Part shown: positions 26,044 through 32,513 of the stretch, in pieces
How the letters are laid out: the number at the start of each line of letters is the position of its first letter
Numbering within the stretch: the first letter of the stretch is position 1
From: Dokdonella sp.
GTDB lineage: Bacteria > Pseudomonadota > Gammaproteobacteria > Xanthomonadales > Rhodanobacteraceae
Assembly (NCBI GenBank): GCA_024707225.1
Contig: JANQAE010000002.1
Location: 186,001-250,000 of the forward strand
Length of the DNA: 64,000 nt
Direction of reading: 5' to 3'
The notes under the pieces: generated by a model
What the model was told of the DNA's origin: nothing
Databases searched by the model: none
What the model saw: only the letters and a program-made list of their open reading frames with translations
Program-made: the position numbers and the translations under genes

Positions 26044-27741
26044 ATGAAGCGCCGTCTGCTGCTGGTTTCGCTGCTGCTGGCCGTGGCGCCGGCACTCGCC
26101 GCCGATCGCGTCACCGGTCGGCCGTTCACGACGCGCTCGGAAGTCATCGCGCGCAACGGCATGGTCGCCACCTCGCAGCCGCTGGCGACGCAGATCGGCC
26201 TGGATGTGCTCAAGGCCGGCGGCAGCGCGGTCGACGCCGCGATCGCCGCCAATGCCGCGCTCGGCCTGATGGAGCCGACCGGCAACGGCATCGGCGGCGA
26301 TCTGTTCGCGCTGGTCTGGGATGCCAAGGCCGGCAAGCTCTACGGCTACAACGGTTCGGGCCGCTCGCCGCGTTCGCTGAGCCTGGCCTGGTTCCGCGAG
26401 CACGGCTATACACGCATCCCGCCGTACGGCCCGCTGCCGGTCAGCGTGCCCGGCTGCGTCGACGGCTGGTTCGCACTGCATCAGCGCTTCGGCCGCCGGC
26501 CGATGCGCGAGCTGCTCGCGCCGACGATCCGCTACGCGCGCGAAGGCTTTCCGCTCAGCGAGGTGATCGCCTACTACTGGGGCCGTTCGGTGCCGCGCCT
26601 GCGCGACCAGCCCGGCTTCCTCGAGCAGTTCACGATCGACGGCCGCGCGCCGGCCAAGGGCGAGATCTGGAAGAACCCGAACCTCGCCGCGACGCTCGAG
26701 ACGATCGCGCGCGGCGGCCGCGACGCGTTCTACAAGGGCGCGATCGCACGCACGATCGGTGACTTCTTCGCGGCCCACGGCGGCTTCCTGAGCTATGCGG
26801 ACATGGCCGCGCACAGCGGCGAATGGGTCGATCCGGTCGCCGTCGACTATCGCGGCTACCAGGTCTGGGAGCTGCCGCCGAACGGGCAGGGCATCGCCGC
26901 ATTGCAGATGCTCAACATCCTGGAAGGCTTCGACTTCTCGAAGATTCCGTTCGGCAGCGCCGAACACGTGCACCTGTTCACCGAGGCCAAGAAGCTGGCC
27001 TTCGAGGACCGCGCGCGCTATTACGCCGATCCGGCGTTCGCCGCCGCGCCGCTCGACCGCCTGCTGTCGAAGGACTACGCAGCCGAGCGCCGCCGCCTGA
27101 TCTCACCCGACCAGGCCGCGCGCAGCGTGCCGGCCGGCGACTTCAAGCCCGGCACCGACACGATCTACCTGACCACCGCCGACCGCGACGGCAACATGGT
27201 CTCGCTGATCCAGTCGAACTACCGCGGCATGGGCTCAGGGATGGCCCCGCCGGGCCTGGGCTTCATCCTGCAGGACCGCGGCGAGATGTTCGTGCTGGCC
27301 GAAGGCCACGCCAACAGCTTCGCACCAGGCAAGCGGCCGTTCCACACGATCATCCCGGCCTTCGTGACCAGGGACGGCCAGCCGTGGCTGAGCTTCGGCG
27401 TCATGGGCGGCGACATGCAGCCGCAGGGCCATGTGCAGATCGTGATGAACCTGATCGACTTCGGCATGAACCTGCAGGAAGCCGGCGACGCCCCGCGCAT
27501 CCAGCACGAAGGCTCCACTTCACCGGAAGGCGAGGCCCAGCCGATGAAGACCGGCGGCTGGATCGACCTCGAGACGGGCTTCCCGTACGAAACGATCCGC
27601 GACCTGATGCGCAAGGGCCACGACGTCCGCTTCGCCGACGGCCCCTACGGCGGCTACCAGGCGATCGCGCGCGATCCGAAGACCGGCGTCTACACCGGCG
27701 CGTCGGAGAGCCGCAAGGATGGGCAGGCGGCGGGGTACTAG
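26044..27741 (+). CDS. ggt: Gamma-glutamyltransferase family, periplasmic
   Basis: 565 residues with signal peptide (MKRRLLLVSLLLAVAPALAA). N-terminal NGMVATSQPLATQIGLDVLK, GGSAVDAAIAANAALGLMEP and TGNGIGGDLFALVWD are classic for the large subunit. The maturation site, where the proenzyme cleaves itself before a catalytic Thr, is GTDTIYLTTADRDGNMVSLI (near residue 370). This is the variant TD-T form rather than GTTH, so substrate preference may be acylase-like or glutathione. Later motifs FGVMGGDMQPQGHVQ and APRIQHEG fit. GAGGGGAG precedes the ATG. Confidence 0.9.
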   Translation: MKRRLLLVSLLLAVAPALAADRVTGRPFTTRSEVIARNGMVATSQPLATQIGLDVLKAGGSAVDAAIAANAALGLMEPTGNGIGGDLFALVWDAKAGKLYGYNGSGRSPRSLSLAWFREHGYTRIPPYGPLPVSVPGCVDGWFALHQRFGRRPMRELLAPTIRYAREGFPLSEVIAYYWGRSVPRLRDQPGFLEQFTIDGRAPAKGEIWKNPNLAATLETIARGGRDAFYKGAIARTIGDFFAAHGGFLSYADMAAHSGEWVDPVAVDYRGYQVWELPPNGQGIAALQMLNILEGFDFSKIPFGSAEHVHLFTEAKKLAFEDRARYYADPAFAAAPLDRLLSKDYAAERRRLISPDQAARSVPAGDFKPGTDTIYLTTADRDGNMVSLIQSNYRGMGSGMAPPGLGFILQDRGEMFVLAEGHANSFAPGKRPFHTIIPAFVTRDGQPWLSFGVMGGDMQPQGHVQIVMNLIDFGMNLQEAGDAPRIQHEGSTSPEGEAQPMKTGGWIDLETGFPYETIRDLMRKGHDVRFADGPYGGYQAIARDPKTGVYTGASESRKDGQAAGY

Positions 27742-27769
27742 CTTTCGGCTGTCAGACCAGGGAAAATCG

Positions 27770-27784
27770 TGCCACTTGGTGGCA
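27770..27784. promoter_or_regulatory. Inverted repeat upstream of toxin-antitoxin operon, candidate operator
   Basis: TGCCAC-TTG-GTGGCA, perfect 6-bp arms, 13 bp before the GTG start of the toxin gene. HigA/Xre antitoxins autoregulate through such dyads in the operon promoter. The position and the neighbouring Xre-family antitoxin make this the best operator candidate. Confidence 0.55.
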
Positions 27785-27797
27785 TGGATGCGGCACC

Positions 27798-28166
27798 GTG
27801 GAGCGAGCCTTCAAAACTCGTCATTTCCAGCGATGGATGCGCAAAACGGAGCTCACCGAGGCCGCGTTACGCAAGGCCGTTGAGGAAATGGCAGCAGGAT
27901 TGATCGACGCTGACCTCGGTAGCGGCGTGGTCAAAAAGCGCGTCGGGCTGGCCGGTCGTGGCAAGCGCGGCGGCGCCAGGACGCTGGTCGCCACCAAGAA
28001 GAGCGATCGTTGGTTCTTCTTGTATGGGTTCCAGAAGAACGACCGCTCCAACCTCAGTGACGAAGAACTCGAAACCTTGCAAGCGATCGCCGCCGATCTG
28101 TTGGCGCTGACCCACGAGCAACTGGATGAGGCCGTCAGGCGCGGCACATTGCAGGAAATCGGATGA
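27798..28166 (+). CDS. Type II toxin, RelE/HigB-like (PF06296 type)
   Basis: 122 residues from GTG 27798. FKTRHFQRWMRKTELTEAAL, the middle block AGLIDADLGSGVVKKRVGLA, then GRGKRGGARTLVATKKSDRW, FFLYGFQKNDRSNLSDEELE and a C-terminal helix. This arrangement (ADLGGGV-KKRVAR-G-GKSGG-R, FVYGF-K) is that of the RelE-like toxins paired with downstream HigA antitoxins, which are expected to cleave mRNA on the ribosome. The stop overlaps the antitoxin ATG in ATGA. Toxin-first order is typical of higBA. Third-position G/C is visibly lower than in the neighbours, suggesting acquisition. Confidence 0.88.
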   Translation: MERAFKTRHFQRWMRKTELTEAALRKAVEEMAAGLIDADLGSGVVKKRVGLAGRGKRGGARTLVATKKSDRWFFLYGFQKNDRSNLSDEELETLQAIAADLLALTHEQLDEAVRRGTLQEIG

Positions 28167-28486
28167 CCACCAAAAGCAAAGCCAAAAGCCGCGTTCTCGA
28201 CGCCGTCCACGAAACGGCCGGCGATCTGTATCGCCTGGGCTTCATCGATCAGCGCAAGATGCGCAAGTACGACCTGCTGTGCCTCGAGCCGATCCAGGAG
28301 TACGACGCCGCCAAGGTCAAGGCGCTGCGCAAGCGCCTTCATCTGAGCCAGGCAGTGCTGGCATCCGTGCTCAATACCAGCGCGTCCACGATCCGCAAAT
28401 GGGAGGTCGGCGACAAGCGTCCCAGTGGTCCGTCACAGAAGCTGCTGGACCTCATTGATCGCAAGGGGCTGGAAGCTGTTCTCTGA
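28163..28486 (+). CDS. HigA-type Xre-family antitoxin
   Basis: 107 residues. The C-terminal half is a helix-turn-helix of the Cro/CI type: IQEYDAAKVKALRKRLHLSQ, AVLASVLNTSASTIRKWEVG, DKRPSGPSQKLLDLI. The N-terminal half has a charged helix that should wrap around the toxin. It starts within the last codons of the toxin gene (ATGA overlap), ensuring coupled synthesis. It should bind the dyad at 27770-27784 and repress the operon. Same lower-GC composition as the toxin. Confidence 0.88.
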   Translation: MTTKSKAKSRVLDAVHETAGDLYRLGFIDQRKMRKYDLLCLEPIQEYDAAKVKALRKRLHLSQAVLASVLNTSASTIRKWEVGDKRPSGPSQKLLDLIDRKGLEAVL

Positions 28487-28759
28487 GTGAAGGGATAAAT
28501 AGCAAATGCGCGTCGTGTGAGAGCCAATCGACCAAGTGCGTTCCGTCAAGGCCATGGGCGCTCAGGCCAACGTGACCAAACGCTCGATTCTGGACTGGCT
28601 ATGCTCAGCTTCCTTCGCCTACAAGAGGTCTCCGCTGCTTCCCTGCACAAAAATGCCTCAATCGAAAAGCGAGGCCGAGCGATGAAAACTGGGGAACGGA
28701 CCGACCCGAAATCGGACGCTTCTTACAGGACAGGAAACAGTTCTGCTCATGAGGGCTTT

Positions 28760-29053
28760 GTGAAGATTGCACTGCTTGCGGCTTTCGGGTGTGCGGTCGC
28801 AGGTTGCTCCGACGTGGACGACGACTACTTTCCGTACGAGATGAAAGGCCTGAATTCATGGCTGTACGATTCCACGACCGAGCAGGAGTATTTGGCCGGA
28901 TTCACAGAGGCAAATTACAAGAATCGCAATGCCGCTCTGCGCGCGTGCGCTGCGCAAGCATCCACTGCTGCGGCTGCTCGTAGATTGAAAGAATGGAGCT
29001 ATGTGTGTTGCACAGTCACCGAAGAGTCGCAATGTGTCAGCAAGGTGCGCTGA
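28760..29053 (+). CDS. Small Cys-rich lipoprotein, unknown
   Basis: Reading from GTG 28760 (GAGGG 5 nt before) gives MKIALLAAFGCAVAGCSDVD, a compact signal peptide with lipobox AVAGC, then about 80 residues with an acidic start (DVDDDYFPYEMKG) and four further Cys including the CC of WSYVCCTVTEE. An in-frame ATG at 28682 would add a hydrophilic leader that spoils the signal peptide. 97 residues. No family recognised. It lies in the lower-GC islet with the toxin-antitoxin pair, so it may be acquired. Confidence 0.6.
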   Translation: MKIALLAAFGCAVAGCSDVDDDYFPYEMKGLNSWLYDSTTEQEYLAGFTEANYKNRNAALRACAAQASTAAAARRLKEWSYVCCTVTEESQCVSKVR

Positions 29054-29119
29054 GCGCCTAAGTGTGCAATCTGGCTGAACGGGTGTAGCGAAGTAAGCAA
29101 CGGAATTCCTCACCACCGT

Positions 29120-30136
29120 TCAAATCAAATGCGCCGCCTCCAGCTCCCTCTTGAGCAGCGCATAGTAGATCGGCGCCGCGACCAGGCCGGCCAGGCCGAA
29201 CGCCGCTTCCATCAGCAGCATCGCCAGCAGCAGCTCCCAGGCGCGCGCGCGGATCTGCGAGCCGACGATGCGCGCGTTGAGGAAGTACTCGAGCTTGTGG
29301 ATCGCGATCAGGAAGCCGAGCGCGGCGCAGGCAACCCAGAGCGAGACCGACAGGCCGACGATGAAGATCACCGTGTTGGAGATCAGGTTGCCGATCACCG
29401 GCAGCAGGCCGACGACGAACGTGATCACGACCAGCGTCTTGGCGAACGGCAGGTTGACGCCGAACAGCGGCAGCACCAGCAGCAGGAAGATGCCGGTGAA
29501 CAGCGTGTTCAAGGCCGAAATCTTGACCTGCGCGTAGACGATGTCGTGGAACGCGGTGGCCAGCCACGCGGCGCGCTGCGTCAATGCGCGCGCGAGCGGA
29601 CCCTGATAGCGGTGGATGCTGAAGCTGTGCAGCGCAATGATCGCGCCGAGTACCAGGCCGATCAGCAGCTGCACGAAGGTGCGGCCGGCCTGGATGCCGA
29701 CCAGCTGCAGCTGCGCGGCATGCATGCGCAGCCACTCGATCGCCGAGGAGCGGAAGTCCTCGATGTTGTCGGGCAGGTGATCGACGATCATCTGCGGCAG
29801 CTGCGATCGGGCGCTCTCGATCAGCGGCATCATCCGCTCGAACAGCAGGCTCGGGTTGCCGCGTTCGCTGCCGAGGAACGCGATCAGGCCGATGATCGCG
29901 ACGGTGAGGATGCCGACCACCACCACGCCGAGGAACAGCACGACCAGCCAGTGCGCGCGCGCGCCGGGCAGGCGCTTCTGCAGCATCGGCGCCAGGCCGT
30001 GCACGAGCACGTAGACCAGCAGGCCGGCCAGCAGCGCCGGCAGCAGATGCAGGTGCAGGATGGCCAGCAGCGCGAGTGCGGCCAGCACGTGACTGGCGAT
30101 CGTCACGCGCGGAGAAAGCGGTTCGTGGAGGGTCAC
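29120..30136 (-). CDS. AI-2E family transporter / permease
   Basis: 338 residues with about eight membrane spans. Pairs of hydrophobic segments at the N-terminus are followed by a hydrophilic, probably extracytoplasmic, stretch (FERMMPLIESARSQLPQMIV), then the conserved QVKISALNTLFTGIFLLLVL, PVIGNLISNTVIFIVGLSVS and a C-terminal AAFGLAGLVAAPIYYALLKR. This is the PF01594 pattern. Members have been linked to autoinducer-2 export and to Na+/H+ exchange; which applies here cannot be said. The GTG start at 30136 has AGGA 7 nt upstream. Confidence 0.85.
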   Translation of the reverse strand: MTLHEPLSPRVTIASHVLAALALLAILHLHLLPALLAGLLVYVLVHGLAPMLQKRLPGARAHWLVVLFLGVVVVGILTVAIIGLIAFLGSERGNPSLLFERMMPLIESARSQLPQMIVDHLPDNIEDFRSSAIEWLRMHAAQLQLVGIQAGRTFVQLLIGLVLGAIIALHSFSIHRYQGPLARALTQRAAWLATAFHDIVYAQVKISALNTLFTGIFLLLVLPLFGVNLPFAKTLVVITFVVGLLPVIGNLISNTVIFIVGLSVSLWVACAALGFLIAIHKLEYFLNARIVGSQIRARAWELLLAMLLMEAAFGLAGLVAAPIYYALLKRELEAAHLI

Positions 30137-30242
30137 GTGGGATCCTGTCGTGCGGTCCTGGGAGAGCCCGCGCTTAGCACGGGCGTAATAAACTGGCCGG
30201 ATCGTATGCGCTGGGTCGCCGCGTTTCCAATCCCCGGGAGTC

Positions 30243-31154
30243 ATGATGAAGCCGTTTCCTGTTCTCGTGTCGCTGGTCGCGTTCGTGCTCGGCGGCTGTG
30301 CCGCGACGCGGCCGGTCGCGGTCGAGCGCGCTGCCGCCGCCCCGGTGCCGGTGGTGGCCGAAACCGCCGGCCCGCGGCCCGACGACAATCTCAATGCCGT
30401 GGTCTGGACGCAGACGGCGATCGAGCGCGAGCTGCTGACGCGCCAGGCGTTCGCGGCGGCACGCGAGCAGCTGTCGCGCGCGCTGGCCGATCCGGCCTGG
30501 GACGCCCTGCCGCACGAGGAGCGCGAGGGCGGCATCGACCGGCTCGAGCCCGCGATCATCGTCGACATCGACGAGACGATGCTCGACAACAGCCCGTACC
30601 AGGCGCGTCTGGTGCGCGACGGCGCGAGCTACGACGAGTTCACCTGGGCGCAGTGGTGCCGCGAGGAACGCGCGCAGGCGGTGCCGGGCGCACTCGAGTT
30701 CGCGCGCTACGCGGCCGAGCGCGGCGTGACGGTGTTCTACCTGTCCAACCGCGCGCGCGACCTCAACACCGTCACGCTGGCGAACCTGCGCCGGCTCGGC
30801 TTTCCGATCGCCGACCGCGATGACGTGTTCCTGGGCCTGGGCACCGTCGTGCCGGGCTGCGAGCAGAACGGCAGCGAGAAGGGCTGCCGGCGGCGCCTGG
30901 TCGCGCGCGAGCACCGCGTGCTGATGCAGGTCGGCGACCAGATCGGCGATTTCGTCGACGTGCTGGCCAATACGCCGGCCGGCCGGCGCCAGGCGGTCGA
31001 GCCGTATCTGGGCTGGATCGGCGAGCGCTGGTTCGTGCTGCCGAACCCGACCTACGGCTCCTGGGAGCCGGCATTGTTCAACAACGCCTGGAGCCTGCCT
31101 GCCGCCGAGCGGCGCCGCATGAAGCTCGATGCGCTCGACTATCAGGGCAGATAA
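30243..31154 (+). CDS. Lipoprotein acid phosphatase / 5'-nucleotidase, e(P4) family
   Basis: 303 residues. MMKPFPVLVSLVAFVLGGC ends in lipobox LGGC (Cys19). A class C (HAD superfamily) phosphatase follows: motif I IIVDIDETMLDNSPYQ (nucleophile Asp108, acid Asp110), motif II FYLSNRARDL, and VLMQVGDQIGDFVDV as the last acidic motif. The substrate region YDEFTWAQWCREERAQAVPG matches Haemophilus e(P4)-type enzymes that release nucleosides from nucleotides at the outer membrane. Divergent from the AI-2E transporter gene. Confidence 0.92.
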   Translation: MMKPFPVLVSLVAFVLGGCAATRPVAVERAAAAPVPVVAETAGPRPDDNLNAVVWTQTAIERELLTRQAFAAAREQLSRALADPAWDALPHEEREGGIDRLEPAIIVDIDETMLDNSPYQARLVRDGASYDEFTWAQWCREERAQAVPGALEFARYAAERGVTVFYLSNRARDLNTVTLANLRRLGFPIADRDDVFLGLGTVVPGCEQNGSEKGCRRRLVAREHRVLMQVGDQIGDFVDVLANTPAGRRQAVEPYLGWIGERWFVLPNPTYGSWEPALFNNAWSLPAAERRRMKLDALDYQGR

Positions 31155-31185
31155 ATCAATTAGATATGGCCTGTTTCCTAAAGTG

Positions 31186-31214
31186 TTGCATCAGGATCAG
31201 TCAGGTCGTATGAT
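31186..31214 (+). promoter_or_regulatory. Near-consensus sigma-70 promoter
   Basis: TTGCAT (31186-31191), exactly 17 bp, TATGAT (31209-31214). This is among the best promoter matches in the window and lies 32 bp after the phosphatase stop, pointing into the gap before the next gene. Expected start near 31221. Confidence 0.65.
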
Positions 31215-31220
31215 GCGCCC

Positions 31221-31329
31221 GCTCTTCAGATCGACGCCTGCAGCGCCCGAACAGACAGGCCCATAACGACAACGATCTCTCCGGCTCTGCCGGACTCGCC
31301 CGGACGGTCCGCTGCCGTCCGGGTTTTTT
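31221..31329 (+). ncRNA. Candidate small RNA (about 110 nt) or leader RNA
   Basis: From the expected start of the promoter at 31186-31214 to the end of the intrinsic terminator T-run. No long ORF fits. A possible 18-codon ORF (31210-31266) begins inside the -10 hexamer and would lack most of its codons in this transcript. A small stem CCGG-ctctg-CCGG precedes the terminator. GCCCATAA (31259-31266) can pair with TTATGGGC (31328-31335) around the terminator, giving an alternative fold. The following gene starts 245 bp later, so an independent sRNA is preferred over a 5' leader. No known RNA family recognised. Confidence 0.5.
31299..31329 (+). terminator. Intrinsic terminator
   Basis: CCCGGACGG (31299-31307), 7-nt loop, CCGTCCGGG (31315-31323), then six T. 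A textbook 9-bp Rho-independent terminator; the clearest in the window. It ends the candidate sRNA and possibly read-through from the phosphatase gene. Confidence 0.9.
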
Positions 31330-31573
31330 ATGGGCGTCGTGGCCTGATTGCCGGCAGCCCGGCCGGCTACGCAGGCGCTCGCATCCCCCGAGTACCTGGC
31401 TGCTGTTCACCGGCATCGACGCCGCGTCGCCCGGCCCGCCGCGGTTAGGAAGCAACTTGCGAGCCTTCGTCGCGACGCGCTCGGCGATCCGAGCCCGCAC
31501 CCCGCGCATTCAGGTAAATCAGGCAAGTCTGATAGAGTGCCGCTCCTTATCTCTTCGGACTATCGGAATCCCC

Positions 31574-32475
31574 ATGTTCGCGAAATCCCTGCGCATCGCC
31601 GGCCTGGCGCTGTCCCTCGTTCTGGCGACCGCGTGCAGCAAGGAGACTCCGTCCGGCGAGACCGCGAGCCCGGCTGCCGCCAAGAGTGCCGCGGGTCCGG
31701 AAGCGGCGATCCATAGGTCCGTCGCCTTGCTCAAGGCCGGCGACATCGGCGGCCTGATCGCTCATTCGCTGCCGCCGGCCGACTACGCGAAGGTCAAGGC
31801 CGAATGGGGCCAGGACCAGGATCCGCCGACCGACGAGGAGCGCGCGCAGTTCGCCGAGATGATGGCCAAGCTGACCGCGCCGGATGCCGAGCAGACGCTC
31901 TACGCCGAGATCGAGCCGCAGCTCACCGCGTTCGACGCGCAGTACCAGCAGCAGCTGCCGATGTACGTCAACATGGGCGCGGCTTCCTGCGCAGCACGAT
32001 CCAGCAGAGCAAGGATCTGGCCGAGGCCGAGAAGACCCAGGCGCTGGCCGCGATCGACGCGCTGGCCGACTGGATGCAGAACACCCGCTTCACCGATCCG
32101 GACAAGGTCAAGCAGGTCATCGCGATCGCCACCGCCACCGCGCGCGAGATGAAGCTGGCGACGATCGACGAGGCGCGCGCGCTGAGCTACGAGGACGCGA
32201 TGCAGAAGGGCCAGCTGGTGTTCCAGGCGATCAAGCGCACGGTCGCGGTCTACGGCTTCTCGATCGACGACACGCTCGACTCGGTCAAGACCACGCTGGT
32301 GTCCAACGACGGCAACCAGGCCAAGGTCAAGATCGATTACACACTGCTCGGCAAGCCGCTGACGGCCGAGACCGAGATGGTACAGCGCGACAACGCCTGG
32401 TACGGCAAGAACGCACTCGAGAAGCTCGAGCGCGACGCCGCCGCCGAGCCGGCCGTGGCCGCCGGCGAAGGCTGA
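31574..32475 (+). CDS. Putative lipoprotein, single frameshift in this sequence
   Basis: About 300 residues once repaired. The N-terminal part reads MFAKSLRIAGLALSLVLATA then CSK (lipobox), a low-complexity Ala/Ser linker and a helical region (SVALLKAGDIGGLIAHSLPP). The frame is lost near 31975-31984, where NMG should continue RGFLRSTIQQSKDLAEAEKT, and runs in the other frame to 32475. A missing C in GGC(C)GCGGC repairs it. The C-terminal half (YGFSIDDTLDSVKTTLVSND, YTLLGKPLTAETEMVQRDNA) looks like a small beta domain resembling NTF2-like or DUF4878-type lipoproteins. Function unknown. Confidence 0.7.
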
Positions 32476-32513
32476 GCGGCGCGGTCACCCGCCTCGACGA
32501 CCGCTCTTCTCCG

